Numbered from the stretch's first letter, positions 1 to 9,300 are shown. The stretch: DNA of 64,000 nt from Sphingobium amiense (GCF_003967075.1 NZ_AP018664.1:558001-622000); one strand, 5' to 3'. Notes: generated by a model from the letters alone, not told the origin. Made by a program: numbers and translations.

Positions 1-952
1 GGCGATTCTCGATTCCACGATGGGCCTCGGCGGCCTCAGACAAGGCGTAACGATGGTCGACATGCACCTTGAGCGCGCCACTCACCACCAGGTCGATCAG
101 TGCCTTCGTCGCTCCGCCGAGAAGACGAATGTGATCTGCATCGCGATAGCCCGGCAAATAAAAGCCCCGTAATGCCTGATTCTTCTCCACCAAAATGGTG
201 GGATCAAGGCTTTGCTTCTCGTCCACTCCGCGGCCGAACTTGACCAGCATGCCGAAGGGGCTGAGACATTTCAGTATCTCCCGGAAAGAGGCGCCGGACG
301 ATTCATAGGCCAGATCGATGCCCCGACCCGCAGTGCCCTCAAGAATCTGCTCTGCCCAACCGTCTTCCCGCGAATCGATCATCAAATCGGCGCCGCCCGC
401 GAGGGCAAATTCGCGCTTTGACGCGGAACTGGCCGAGCCGGCGATAAAAGTGGCGCCCCGTGCCCGTGCGAGTTGGATCACCTGCATGCCAACGCCGCCG
501 GCTGCCGACTCGATGAAGACGCTCTTGCCCTGCGGGTTTGCGACGTCGTGCGTCAGCAGATAGGCGGTTACCCCCTGCGCAAGCAGCGCCGTGGCTTCGC
601 CGAATTCGATGCTGTCCGGAAGCGCAATCGCACTCGTTGCCTCAGCTATCGCATAATGAGCGTAACCGCTCGAACCAACGAAGCAGACGACGCGCTCGCC
701 GATCGCCGGCGAAGTCACCCCGTTGCCCACATCTGCCACAACACCCGCGATCTCGGTTCCTGGCCTGTAGGGTAGGGGGGTGGGAAGGAGATAACGATCG
801 GTTCGCCGCATTACGTCGCCATAGAGGACGCCGGCTGCCTCGACGCGTACGAGGATCTGGCCTGGACCTGGCTTCGGTATCTCGACATCGACGAGCGTGA
901 GCACCTCTGGTCCGCCGAAACGGTCGACGATCACTTGTTGCATGGGCTTCAT
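1..952 (-). CDS. MDR-family quinone oxidoreductase / zinc-free alcohol dehydrogenase (3' end cut by window)
   Basis: Medium-chain dehydrogenase/reductase of the NAD(P)H:quinone oxidoreductase type, which reduces quinones or enones with NADPH in the cytoplasm. The N-terminus (MKPMQQVIVDRFGGPEVL) and the GroES-like part are typical, and the nucleotide-binding loop AAGGVGMQVIQLA sits near residue 150. The cysteine ligands of zinc-containing members are absent. About 317 residues are visible and only roughly ten are missing at the edge. The start at 952 is preferred over 943 because GGAAGG lies seven to nine bases upstream. It is a paralogue of the genes at 1799-2788 and 18712-19695. It precedes no other minus-strand gene in the window, so its operon partners lie outside. 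The family is secure, the substrate unknown. Confidence 0.9.
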   Translation of the reverse strand, partial: MKPMQQVIVDRFGGPEVLTLVDVEIPKPGPGQILVRVEAAGVLYGDVMRRTDRYLLPTPLPYRPGTEIAGVVADVGNGVTSPAIGERVVCFVGSSGYAHYAIAEATSAIALPDSIEFGEATALLAQGVTAYLLTHDVANPQGKSVFIESAAGGVGMQVIQLARARGATFIAGSASSASKREFALAGGADLMIDSREDGWAEQILEGTAGRGIDLAYESSGASFREILKCLSPFGMLVKFGRGVDEKQSLDPTILVEKNQALRGFYLPGYRDADHIRLLGGATKALIDLVVSGALKVHVDHRYALSEAAEAHRGIENR

Positions 953-1037
953 CACCAATCCTTCCCGGGCGATTGAGCGACATGGTTGCGTCCTGGCGAT
1001 GCGACGCGCTTGCCGCCGTTCATCCTCGCGAACGCCT

Positions 1038-1802
1038 CTATGACTGGCGAACGCCGTCCCGCTCTCCAGCGCGCATTACCGGATTGTTGCCGGTGAGCAG
1101 GTGGAGGTATGCGATCGAATATTCGGAGGCCGACTGCTGGTTCTGCCCCGACACCAGATTGCCGTCGACGACGACATGGATGCCCCAGGGATCGGTCGCG
1201 CTGAACCTGATTCCCGCAGCCTCCATGACTGGTTGCGGAAAGTTCGGAACGAAATCCTTCCCGTAGAGGTCCTCGACCTGCGCATCCTCGATCCGCGAAA
1301 AGCCCGTGGCCGCCCGGCCCGATACGCGTTCGGGCACATTCGCCAACGCGATAGAGCCATGGCAGATCGTGCCGACAACCTTGCCGTTGGCAAATGCCGC
1401 ATCGAGCAGGGCGGTCACATCGGCGTTGGGATAAAGGTCGACCGCCGCCCCGCCGCCACCGACGATATGCACGCCGTCAAAATTATCGATGCTCACATCC
1501 CTCAGCGCCACCGTGGCACTTAACCGCGCGACCAACGTGGGGTCGGAGAGGAAGCCTTTGCTCACAAGGTCGTTGGCCTCCCAGGAATTCTCGGAATACG
1601 GATCGCTGGTCCTGTCAGGCAGGATCGCGCCCCCGTCTGGACTTGCGAGCGTGATCTCGGCGCCCCGCTCCGAAAAGTGCCAGAAAGGATGAGTCAGTTC
1701 AGCCAGCCAGAACCCGATCTTGGCGCTACTGACGATGAAAAGTATCCTCGGCCCCGCTGGAAGGGCCTCAGGCGATGAGCTTGCGGAACTGGTCTGTGTC
1801 AT
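1038..1802 (-). CDS. Hsp31-like DJ-1/PfpI family protein (type 1 glutamine amidotransferase fold)
   Basis: DJ-1/PfpI superfamily protein of 254 residues. The nucleophile elbow GTICHGSIAL holds the conserved cysteine, a glutamate occurs in HFSERG, and the C-terminal VDGNLVSGQNQQSA resembles the TGQN signature of Hsp31-like glyoxalase III proteins. In that family the reaction is conversion of methylglyoxal to lactate or repair of glycated molecules; that role here is inference. The start codon overlaps the stop of the upstream quinone oxidoreductase (1799-2788) by four bases, so the two are co-transcribed and probably translationally coupled. It is closely similar along its whole length to the protein at 25688-26377. 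The N-terminus has about 16 extra Ser/Ala-rich residues compared with that copy. Confidence 0.88.
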   Translation of the reverse strand: MTQTSSASSSPEALPAGPRILFIVSSAKIGFWLAELTHPFWHFSERGAEITLASPDGGAILPDRTSDPYSENSWEANDLVSKGFLSDPTLVARLSATVALRDVSIDNFDGVHIVGGGGAAVDLYPNADVTALLDAAFANGKVVGTICHGSIALANVPERVSGRAATGFSRIEDAQVEDLYGKDFVPNFPQPVMEAAGIRFSATDPWGIHVVVDGNLVSGQNQQSASEYSIAYLHLLTGNNPVMRAGERDGVRQS

Positions 1803-2788
1803 GCGTCATCCCATGGCTTGAGGACAAGCTTTCCGGTCGACCCGCGGCCTTCGAGGAGGCGATGCGCGTCAGCAGCTCGCGAGAGCGGCATTACGCCGCC
1901 GATCTGAAGCTCGAGCCTCCCCGCCTGAACATGTGCGACGATCTCGGAGAGGCCGGTGGCGATACGGTCGGGATTGGCGAAGAAGCCTCCGATGTAGAAG
2001 CCGACCACTGACTGGTTGAGATTCATCAGGCGCTGCGGGTCGACTTCGACGCTTTCGCCGCTGGCCAAGCCGTAGACCACCATCCGGGCAAAGGGTGCCA
2101 TAGCGTCGAGGGCGCGGTGGACCGTATCGCCGCCCGTCATCTCGAGCACGACATCCACGCCTCGGCCGCCGGTCAGATTGCGCACCTGTTCGGCCCATGT
2201 TGGATCGGTGTAGTCAACCGCGGCGTCGGCGCCGAGCGATATCGCTTTCGCTCGTTTTGCCTCGCTGCTTGCGGCTGCGATCACCGTGCCGGCGCCGAGC
2301 AGTTTCGCAAGCTGGACCGCGAACGAACCGACGCCGCCCGCTGCGGCCTCGATCAGCACCGCCTCGCCTTCCGCGAGCCTGCCGGCGTTCCGCAATGCGA
2401 ATAGCGCCGTCAGGCCTTGAATCACGAGTGCGGTCGCCTGGACCGGCTTAATGCCGTCGGGCAGCGGAATCGCGCTCGAAGCCGCAACGACGACATACTG
2501 GGCATAACCACCGGTGCGGGCCGGCACGAAGACTGGCGTCCCGACGGCCGGTCCCTCGACGCCCGGTCCCAGAGCAGCCACGGTTCCGGCTACCTCGCTG
2601 CCTACGGTGAAGGGGAGTGGCGTCGGCTCCGGATACGCATCGCCACGCCGACGCAAGACGTCGGAGAAATTCATGCCAACAGCCTCGACCCGCACCAGGA
2701 TCTGACCGGCGCCGGGCTCCGGATCCGGAACCTCCTCGTACACCAGCACCTCTGGACCACCGGTCTTGTGGAAGCGGACAGACTTCAT
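1799..2788 (-). CDS. MDR-family NADPH:quinone oxidoreductase
   Basis: Zinc-independent medium-chain reductase of 329 residues, a full-length member of the quinone oxidoreductase (Qor) group. The N-terminal GroES-like domain covers about residues 1-120; the Rossmann part carries AAAGGVGSFAVQLAKLL at about 148-164. It reduces quinones or alpha,beta-unsaturated carbonyls using NADPH. It is the first gene of a two-gene operon with the Hsp31-like protein at 1038-1802 (four-base overlap). A box A operator (2854-2869) lies 66 nt upstream, shared with the divergent aldo/keto reductase at 2972. The pairing with a carbonyl-detoxifying PfpI protein suggests electrophile defence. Confidence 0.92.
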   Translation of the reverse strand: MKSVRFHKTGGPEVLVYEEVPDPEPGAGQILVRVEAVGMNFSDVLRRRGDAYPEPTPLPFTVGSEVAGTVAALGPGVEGPAVGTPVFVPARTGGYAQYVVVAASSAIPLPDGIKPVQATALVIQGLTALFALRNAGRLAEGEAVLIEAAAGGVGSFAVQLAKLLGAGTVIAAASSEAKRAKAISLGADAAVDYTDPTWAEQVRNLTGGRGVDVVLEMTGGDTVHRALDAMAPFARMVVYGLASGESVEVDPQRLMNLNQSVVGFYIGGFFANPDRIATGLSEIVAHVQAGRLELQIGGVMPLSRAADAHRLLEGRGSTGKLVLKPWDDA

Positions 2789-2853
2789 CGTTGGGTTCCA
2801 TTCCGGCTCCGCCGCGGCACTTCACCGGACGATCGAGCCTTGAGCGACCGAAA

Positions 2854-2869
2854 CATGATAACTATCAGG
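2854..2869. promoter_or_regulatory. Box A site 1 (putative operator)
   Basis: CATGATAACTATCAGG; on the other strand CCTGATAGTTATCATG. It is an imperfect dyad of the repeated box A family (consensus CCTGATANTTATCAGG). It lies between the divergent quinone oxidoreductase (start 2788) and aldo/keto reductase (start 2972). The operator role is inferred from recurrence and position. Confidence 0.6.
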
Positions 2870-2971
2870 CTTCAAGTCAATCGATGCCTATGGATAGGTT
2901 GACCACAGCGGGCCAAATCCGGCTGCTGGCGCGAACGAACTGTCCGATTTTCAACCGGAAGGAATTCCCAA

Positions 2972-4027
2972 ATGCTCTATCGTCGGCTTGGCCGTTCCGG
3001 CCTTCGCGTGCCGGTCCTAAGCTTCGGAACCGCAAGCTTCGGTGGCGGAAACGCCTTCTTCAGGGGCTTTGGGTCGACAGACGCCGGAGGTGCCGCGCGC
3101 ATCGTCGACATCTGCCTCGACCACGGTGTCTCGATGTTCGACAGCGCCGACGTCTATTCGGACGGCGGTGCGGAGACGATCCTCGGAGAGGCGATCAAGG
3201 GCAGACGCGACCGCGTGCTCATCTCGACGAAGGCGACGTTCCCGTTGGGCGAGGGGGCCAACGACTATGGCTCGTCGCGCCAGCATCTCATCGAAAGCGT
3301 GGAGAAGGCGCTGCGCCGGCTCGGCACGGATCGCATCGATCTCTTCCAGCTGCATGGACAGGACTTCAACACGCCGGTCGAAGAGACGCTGTCGACGCTC
3401 GATCAACTCGTCCGCGAGGGCAAGATCCGCTACGTAGGCGCGTCCAACTTCTCCTCCTGGCAGGTCATGAAGTCGGTCGCGATCTCGGATCGGCACGGCT
3501 ACCCGCGGTATGTGGCCCATCAGGTCTGTTACTCGCTGCTCAGCCGCGAATATGAGTTCGAACTCCAGCAGGTCGCAGAGGATCAGGGCGTCGGGGCGGT
3601 CGTCTGGAGCCCGCTGGGTTGGGGCAAACTGACCGGACGTATCCGCCGGGGTCAGCCGGCCGCTCCTGGCATGCGCGCCCACGACATTGCCGGCACCGGC
3701 CCGCAATATGAGGACGAGCGTCTCTTCCGTATCATCGACGCCATCGACCTGATCGCGGCTGAGACGGGGAAGTCGGTCACGCAAATCGCACTCAACTGGC
3801 TCCTCGGGCGCTCGACCGTGAGCACGCTGATCATCGGCGCGCGCGACGAAGACCAGCTCTTGCAGAACCTCGGCGCGATCGGCTGGGAATTGTCAGCCGA
3901 ACAGATCGCCCGGCTCGACGAGGCGAGTGCAGTGCCGGTGCCGTATCCGATCTGGCACCAGCGCGATTTCCCGATGCTTCACGAGCCGTCACGCTTTCCT
4001 CAAGCGAGGAGCGGAATGGCAGGCTGA
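2972..4027 (+). CDS. Aldo/keto reductase
   Basis: NADPH-dependent aldo/keto reductase with a TIM-barrel fold, 351 residues, close to the YajO/Tas-like bacterial group. The catalytic tetrad can be seen: Asp and Tyr in FDSADVYSDGG, Lys in LISTKATF and His in DLFQLHGQD. The cofactor-binding end has IIGARDEDQL. It reduces aldehydes and ketones to alcohols in the cytoplasm. GGAAGGA stands ten or so bases before the ATG. It is followed after 206 bases by an aldehyde dehydrogenase in the same direction, so the pair could process the same aldehydes reductively and oxidatively. Box A site 1 lies 103 nt upstream. Confidence 0.92.
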   Translation: MLYRRLGRSGLRVPVLSFGTASFGGGNAFFRGFGSTDAGGAARIVDICLDHGVSMFDSADVYSDGGAETILGEAIKGRRDRVLISTKATFPLGEGANDYGSSRQHLIESVEKALRRLGTDRIDLFQLHGQDFNTPVEETLSTLDQLVREGKIRYVGASNFSSWQVMKSVAISDRHGYPRYVAHQVCYSLLSREYEFELQQVAEDQGVGAVVWSPLGWGKLTGRIRRGQPAAPGMRAHDIAGTGPQYEDERLFRIIDAIDLIAAETGKSVTQIALNWLLGRSTVSTLIIGARDEDQLLQNLGAIGWELSAEQIARLDEASAVPVPYPIWHQRDFPMLHEPSRFPQARSGMAG

Positions 4028-4233
4028 TGCGCCCTCCGGTCGTGGCCCGTCCGTTCGTCCGCTCAGCTGACAAACGCTCGGTGCGGGTTCTGCCCGCAGC
4101 CGAGATGCAGCCGGTCGCGCCGATGCACGACCGTGCTCCTCGAGTCACGGTCCGGGAACGCGGTCCGCCGCTTCCGAGCCTTATCCGACCCGCCACCAAC
4201 CAATAATCCACCAACCGACTGAAAGAGCCCCCA

Positions 4234-5610
4234 ATGACTTACCAATCAAGAGATCCTTATACCGAACTCCTCGTTCAGAGTTTCGACGACCACACCGACG
4301 CGCAGCTGGAGGCGACTCTCGAGACGTCCCACACGGTCTTCCGCAACGACTGGCGATCCCGGAGCTACGCGAGCCGGGCCGAGATCGTGGGAAGGGCGGC
4401 CGCGCTGCTTGCCGAACGTTGCAGCGAATTCGCTGCACTCGCCACGCTCGAGATGGGCAAGCTGCGGCGCGAAGCCGAGGGCGAGGTCGACGTCTGCGTG
4501 AGCATCCTGAATTATTACGCCGAGAACGCCGAAAGCTTCCTCGGCTCCAGGACCATCGTGACCGACGGCGCCGAAGCCTATGTCGAAACCGCGCCGATCG
4601 GCGTCATCTTCTGCATCGAGCCGTGGAATTTCCCCTTCTACCAGCTCGCCCGCGTCGCCGGCCCGAATCTGATGGCGGGCAACGTCCTGATCGTGAAGCA
4701 CGCCCCCTCTGTTCCCCAATGCGCACTGGCGTTCGAGAAGCTTTTCCTCGATGCCGGGGCACCCGAAGGCGTCTATTCCAACGTCTTCCTTTCCAACGAT
4801 CAGGCCGCTGCCGCGATTGCAGATGCCCGCGTGGCCGGCGTGGCGCTCACCGGCAGCGAGCGGGCCGGTTCGGCGGTGGCCGCAGAGGCTGGGAAGGCGC
4901 TGAAGAAGAGCACCATGGAGCTTGGCGGCAGCGATGCCTTCATCGTGCTCGACGACGCCGATATCGGGCGCGCGGTGAGATTGGGCGTGCGTGGCCGCGT
5001 CGAGAATGCCGGCCAGGTCTGCAATGCGGCGAAGCGGTTCATTCTACAGGAGACGATCGCCGACGACTTCATCGCCGGGTTCAGTGCTGCAATCGCGGAA
5101 CTCATTCCCGGCGATCCTCGCGATGAAGCCACGACCCTGGCGCCGCTTTGCAGCGAGGCAGCGCTGAACCTGGTCTTGAAGCAGATCGACTCCGCGGTCG
5201 CCGGCGGCGCGCGCGTTCTGGTCGGCGGCAAGCGGATGGACCGGTCCGGATACTTCCTCGAGCCGACGCTTCTCGCCGACGTGTCCCCCGACAATCCTGT
5301 CTTCCACCAGGAATTTTTCGCTCCTGTGGCGATGCTGTTTCGCGTGCCCGACGTGGACGCGGCGGTTGCGCTCGCCAATGACTCCCCGTTCGGTCTCGGC
5401 GGCACGATCATGACGTCCGATATCGAACGCGCGAAAGAAATCGCGAGCCGCATCGAGACCGGCATGGTCTCGATCAACCAGGCTGGCGGGTCGGCGCCGG
5501 AGTTGCCTTTCGGTGGCGTCAAGAATTCTGGATACGGCCGCGAACTGTCCGATCTCGGGATCAATGAATTCGTCAACAAGAAGCTCATCCGCGTAGATTC
5601 GGAAAGCTGA
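4234..5610 (+). CDS. NAD(P)-dependent aldehyde dehydrogenase, succinate-semialdehyde dehydrogenase type
   Basis: Aldehyde dehydrogenase superfamily member of 458 residues, the length usual for the Sad/YneI-type succinate-semialdehyde dehydrogenases. The glutamate motif is MELGGSDAFIVLDDADI and the catalytic cysteine lies in ENAGQVCNAAKRF; the cofactor-binding segment has VIFCIEPWNFPFYQ. It oxidises an aldehyde to the acid with NAD(P)+. The FIVLDDADI and QVCNAAKRF wording fits the SSADH subgroup, but substrate assignment from sequence alone is uncertain. It follows the aldo/keto reductase and ends just before a strong hairpin at 5617-5644. Confidence 0.9.
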   Translation: MTYQSRDPYTELLVQSFDDHTDAQLEATLETSHTVFRNDWRSRSYASRAEIVGRAAALLAERCSEFAALATLEMGKLRREAEGEVDVCVSILNYYAENAESFLGSRTIVTDGAEAYVETAPIGVIFCIEPWNFPFYQLARVAGPNLMAGNVLIVKHAPSVPQCALAFEKLFLDAGAPEGVYSNVFLSNDQAAAAIADARVAGVALTGSERAGSAVAAEAGKALKKSTMELGGSDAFIVLDDADIGRAVRLGVRGRVENAGQVCNAAKRFILQETIADDFIAGFSAAIAELIPGDPRDEATTLAPLCSEAALNLVLKQIDSAVAGGARVLVGGKRMDRSGYFLEPTLLADVSPDNPVFHQEFFAPVAMLFRVPDVDAAVALANDSPFGLGGTIMTSDIERAKEIASRIETGMVSINQAGGSAPELPFGGVKNSGYGRELSDLGINEFVNKKLIRVDSES

Positions 5611-5616
5611 AGCAAA

Positions 5617-5644
5617 GCCCTCCATCGCGCTGGCGGTGGAGGGC
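5617..5644 (+). terminator. Terminator-like hairpin after aldehyde dehydrogenase
   Basis: Perfect 8-bp arms GCCCTCCA and TGGAGGGC with a further CGC/GCG pairing inside, six bases after the stop codon at 5610. The T-tract is weak (CCCTTC), so termination efficiency is uncertain. Confidence 0.6.
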
Positions 5645-5782
5645 CCTTCACACGGCCCGGACTCGACGTTGGCGCACGCCGGAGGCTGGCGACGTGCTTG
5701 CGTCGCCTATTCAGTTGCCGGCCGCAATCGACCATCGTGGCATCCCGCGCGCTCGCGCGGACTCCACAACGATTGCCTCAGG

Positions 5783-6154
5783 TCAGCCCAGGCCGAACGC
5801 TTCCGCCAGGCACCTGGCCAGCGCGTCTGCATGAAGCGGCTTGCGCAGGAGGCACATCGCGCCAGCCTCGATCGCCCGTCGCTCCAGATGCGCGTCGTCG
5901 CGCCCGGTCATCATGATGACCGGGGTATCCGAGCCCAGCTCATCAAGCCGGCGCTTCAGCGCGAAGCCATCGAGCTCCGGCATATGGATATCGGTCAGGA
6001 TGCAAGCGGCCGCCAGGACGTCGCCGCTGCGGAGCGCCGCCTCCGCAGAATGGTAGCCACAACCCCTGAAGCCCATCGACGCGATCAGGTTGACCAGCGC
6101 GTTTCGAACTGAGGGATCGTCATCGACTACGCAGACGGTCAGAATTCCGGACAA
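5783..6154 (-). CDS. Single-domain response regulator (FixJ-type receiver)
   Basis: Stand-alone receiver of 123 residues with no output domain. The acidic pocket is DDD at 11-13, the phosphoacceptor Asp55 lies in ILTDIHMPELDG, the switch Thr is in MMTG and the conserved Lys105 in LLRKP. It is 48 bases downstream of the LuxR-type regulator at 6203-7033 and in the same minus-strand run as the histidine kinase at 7154-9271. It may act as a phosphate sink or as a protein-interaction switch for that kinase. Its receiver resembles that of the neighbour (SVRNALVNLIAS against SVRSALVNLISA), suggesting origin by duplication and loss of the HTH domain. Confidence 0.9.
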   Translation of the reverse strand: MSGILTVCVVDDDPSVRNALVNLIASMGFRGCGYHSAEAALRSGDVLAAACILTDIHMPELDGFALKRRLDELGSDTPVIMMTGRDDAHLERRAIEAGAMCLLRKPLHADALARCLAEAFGLG

Positions 6155-6202
6155 GGCTGGTCCCTCGATTTAAGCACAAGATGGCTCGGGTGAAAGCTCG
6201 TC

Positions 6203-7033
6203 CTAGCTCTCGTTGGCAGCGAAGAGGTCAGGGGATTGGGTTGCCAGCTGTTCCGAAGCCTTCACCAGATCAGCGAGCGTTCGAACCGCCATCTTCCGCA
6301 TCACGGCGGCCCTGTAGACCTTCACCGTGATTTCGCTCAGCCCGAGAAGACCGGCGGTTTGCTTGTTCATTTTGCCCGCCGTGACAAGGGCCATGACCTG
6401 CCGCTCGCGACGGGTCAGGCTCTCGTAGCGCCCGACGATGTCCGAATGGCTCGCCTGCTCCTGGCGCCGTGCACGGTCGATCCCGAGTGCTTCCGCCACC
6501 GCCTCCAGCACCTCGCTCGGTTGGAAAGGCTTGGTGAGGAAATCGACCGCTCCGGCCTTCATTCCCTTGACCGTCATCGGTACGTCGCCGTGGCCGCTGA
6601 TCAAGATCACGGGAAGACAAAGGCCCAGCTCGGTCATTTGTGTCAGGAAATCGAGCCCGTTCAGCCCAGGCAATCGCACATCGAGAAGGAAGCAACCGGC
6701 AACCGCGATCTCGTTATCGGCGAGAAACGCATCCACGGAAACATACGCCTGGGCGCATAGGCCCGCGGCCGATATCAGGTTCACCAGAGCCGAACGGACA
6801 GAGGGGTCGTCGTCGATGATGTGGACGCACTCTGGCTCCTCGACCTCGCCGCCCGTCTGCGAACTGTGCGGCCCTTGCAGCCCCGCTCTGCCGTCATTGT
6901 GGTATCGGGGAGCCTGCCGGGTCGCCGCGTGGAAGTCGCCAGCCACCGGCCGAGGCCCGACGCTCGCTGGCCGGTCTCGGGTCCGAGCCGGATCCTCGCT
7001 ACCGAGAGCGATTCCGGCCTTATTGGTGATCAT
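6203..7033 (-). CDS. LuxR/FixJ-family two-component response regulator
   Basis: DNA-binding response regulator of 276 residues. A 65-residue N-terminal extension of no recognised type precedes the receiver (acidic DDD at about 74-76, phosphoacceptor Asp118 in CFLLDVRLPGLNG, Lys168 in FLTKPF). A LuxR-type helix-turn-helix follows at about 206-252 (LTRRERQVMALVTAGKMNKQ). The start at 7033 is supported by AAAGGAG upstream; no good internal start codon occurs before the receiver except a GTG at codon 30. It lies directly downstream of the PAS histidine kinase at 7154-9271, its likely partner. Box A site 2 is 21 nt before its start, so its promoter is shared with the box A set, either as target or by autoregulation. 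Confidence 0.9.
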   Translation of the reverse strand: MITNKAGIALGSEDPARTRDRPASVGPRPVAGDFHAATRQAPRYHNDGRAGLQGPHSSQTGGEVEEPECVHIIDDDPSVRSALVNLISAAGLCAQAYVSVDAFLADNEIAVAGCFLLDVRLPGLNGLDFLTQMTELGLCLPVILISGHGDVPMTVKGMKAGAVDFLTKPFQPSEVLEAVAEALGIDRARRQEQASHSDIVGRYESLTRRERQVMALVTAGKMNKQTAGLLGLSEITVKVYRAAVMRKMAVRTLADLVKASEQLATQSPDLFAANES

Positions 7034-7053
7034 CGCGACGATGCTCCTTTAAG

Positions 7054-7069
7054 CCTTATAAGGGTCAGG
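7054..7069. promoter_or_regulatory. Box A site 2, with adjoining palindromes
   Basis: Minus-strand CCTGACCCTTATAAGG, matching box A. It contains the perfect palindrome CCTTATAAGG (7054-7063), and GTCAGG at 7064-7069 is repeated as CCTGAC at 7079-7084. It is 21 nt before the regulator start at 7033. Downstream sequence TAAGGCTT-AAAGGAGC is nearly the same as at box A site 6 (16692-16707). Confidence 0.55.
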
Positions 7070-7153
7070 TATAATCTCCCTGACGGCGCGGGCAACTATG
7101 CGTTCGTTTAGTCGGCGGTGAATCGCGCCAAGTCCGTTCGGGCGCTCGCCGGC

Positions 7154-9271
7154 CTACCGATGTCCGGCGCGCGGGAGCCGAACAGTGAACCGGGCGCCGC
7201 CTGAAGGGATATTTGCTGCCGATATCTCGCCGCCATGAGCCTCGACGATCGTCCGGCAGATCGCCAGGCCAATTCCCATCCCATCTGCCTTGGTCGTAAA
7301 GAAGCTATCGAACAGCCTGCCCACGATTTCGGGCGGGATGCCCGTACCGTTATCCTCGACAGTAAGGACCACTACATCCTCGGACTCGGAAGTGCCCAGC
7401 ACAACACGCGCGCCCGGGCGCCCCCTCGCCGCGTGGAGCGCGTTCAAGATCAGGTTTACCAGGACTTGTTGAAGCTGGACGGCGTTGCCGAGAGTTACGG
7501 CTGGGCCCGGCTTCAATTCCAATACAGCGGCCACGCCGCACCGTTCGAGCTGTGACCCAACCAGCGTCAATGCTTCCCGAACGATGGAATTCACGCAAAC
7601 TTCCAGATGCTCGCCGCTCTGCGGGGAGGCGAGGGAGCGGATATGCGCCACCACGTCGGAGGCGCGGCGCGCGTCAGAGATCATTTCTTCGGTCAATTGC
7701 CGCAACTGCTCCAACGCGGGCGCGGGTTGCTGGAGTCGCAGCAGCGCGGCTTCGCCGTTCGCCGTGATCGCCGCGAGGGGCTGGTTCACTTCGTGAGCGA
7801 TGGATGCGGTCAGCTCTCCCAACGAGGAGATGCGCGCGGCATGGGCCAGCGTCGCCTGCATCTCCGCCAGCGCATTCTCGGCCTGAACCTTGTCGGTCAT
7901 GTCGACGATCGCCAGCAACAGCTGGCCTGCGCTGTGCAGAGCACTCGAGGCCGAGCGCGTGAAGAGCACGTCGATCTCTTTCCCCTTGAGCGTGCACATG
8001 CGCGTCAGGCTTTTGTAGATCGGCTGGTCGTTGAACGATGCCTCAAGGCTCCCGATCAGGGCATCGAGCCTGTCCGGCGGCCAGTAGCGCGTGATCGGTC
8101 CACCGACGATATCGCTATATTCGGATGCTTCGAACAATTGCAGCGTCGTGCAGTTAACATCGACCACCTTGATCGCCGCCATCAGGCGTTGAAGAGTTCC
8201 GGGGTGTTCGGCCAGATGCTCGCGCAGATCGACGACGCCGTTGGCCCGAAGTTCGGCATAGATCGGCTTCGTCTCCCGGGCGTCCAGATGCCAGGCCGAG
8301 AATGCCGAGGTATTGAACATGTCGGTGTAGAAGGCCTCGCTCTCGCGGACAGCCGCCTGGCTCGAGGTGATCTCCGAGCGGTCGACGATTGAAACGACGA
8401 GCCGGCCCTCCTCGACCGTCCCCGGCGCGAAGCTCGCCGTGAACAGCGCATCGAACTCCTGGCCGTCATATCGGCGCTGACGCGTCTCGCACGAGAAGAA
8501 CGGTTGGCCGTCGAGCGCCGAGACGAGCCAGGCCGTGAAGTCCCCGATGCTGTCGTCCGGCCAGTAGCGCTCGATCGAAACGAGAAGATCGTCGCGGGAG
8601 CGAGCCCCGAACAGCGACATCGCCTGCTCGTTGACGTCGCGTGCAAAGGTCGAACGCATCAGTTCGCGGACCTTGTCGGGGCGTGCGGAAAACCACGTCA
8701 AGGGTGGCTCGTCGACCCCGTCCAGCCACGCCAAGGCGGTTGCCCGCGCTTTCGAGAAGTCGATGTCCCAGACGGATGCCGGGATAGCGTGGAACACGTT
8801 GCGGTAGTGGCGTTGCTCCGCTTCCGCTGCCCAGGCGGCGCGGCGATGGCGAGTCACGTCGATTCCGCTCTCGACCCAACCGGTCGTCCTGCCCTCCGCG
8901 TCCAGTTGCTCGATGATTATCGTCTCTAAGATGACTTCCCTGCCGCAAGCAGTGGTGCGCCGTGCTTCGGTGCGGCCGGGTTCCACGCCCTCGTTGTCAC
9001 CCGCCTGCAGCCGCACCTGCTCGCCCATGATTTCTGAAAAAAGGCGGCCCAGGACGTCTCGACGGGACCATCCGTATATCCGCTCGGAGGCCCTGTTCCA
9101 CTCGGTGATCCGTCCGGACTCGTCGACAAGGACCAGGCTTTCCTGGACGGAGTTCCATAGGGCATCGACCAGAGTGCGGGCGCGTGCGCCCAGCACTGGC
9201 GCGTCCTCTGGCGTCGGTATGGAGCGCGTTTCCTCGCGCAGATCCGAATCAGACGGCAGCTGTCGAGCCAC
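7154..9271 (-). CDS. PAS-domain sensor histidine kinase
   Basis: Cytoplasmic-looking hybrid-free histidine kinase of 705 residues. A PAS domain at about 35-145 (LWNSVQESLVLVDESGRITEWN) is followed by two PAS-like segments, about 155-300 and 312-460, that resemble each other (DVNEQAMSLFGARS against DVNCTTLQLFEASE; RYWPDD against RYWPPD). The kinase core has phospho-His493 in SIAHEVNQPLA, the N box VLVNLILNALHA, and G boxes VEDNGTGIPPE and DGMGIGLAICRTIVEAHGG. The last resembles the FixL/NodV-type kinases. No membrane segment is evident. It should phosphorylate the regulator at 6203-7033, 120 bases downstream. Box A site 3 lies 30 nt before the start. Confidence 0.93.
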   Translation of the reverse strand: MARQLPSDSDLREETRSIPTPEDAPVLGARARTLVDALWNSVQESLVLVDESGRITEWNRASERIYGWSRRDVLGRLFSEIMGEQVRLQAGDNEGVEPGRTEARRTTACGREVILETIIIEQLDAEGRTTGWVESGIDVTRHRRAAWAAEAEQRHYRNVFHAIPASVWDIDFSKARATALAWLDGVDEPPLTWFSARPDKVRELMRSTFARDVNEQAMSLFGARSRDDLLVSIERYWPDDSIGDFTAWLVSALDGQPFFSCETRQRRYDGQEFDALFTASFAPGTVEEGRLVVSIVDRSEITSSQAAVRESEAFYTDMFNTSAFSAWHLDARETKPIYAELRANGVVDLREHLAEHPGTLQRLMAAIKVVDVNCTTLQLFEASEYSDIVGGPITRYWPPDRLDALIGSLEASFNDQPIYKSLTRMCTLKGKEIDVLFTRSASSALHSAGQLLLAIVDMTDKVQAENALAEMQATLAHAARISSLGELTASIAHEVNQPLAAITANGEAALLRLQQPAPALEQLRQLTEEMISDARRASDVVAHIRSLASPQSGEHLEVCVNSIVREALTLVGSQLERCGVAAVLELKPGPAVTLGNAVQLQQVLVNLILNALHAARGRPGARVVLGTSESEDVVVLTVEDNGTGIPPEIVGRLFDSFFTTKADGMGIGLAICRTIVEAHGGEISAANIPSGGARFTVRLPRAGHR

Positions 9272-9300
9272 TTGAGAGCGCCCTCCAGTGTGTTCCTATT

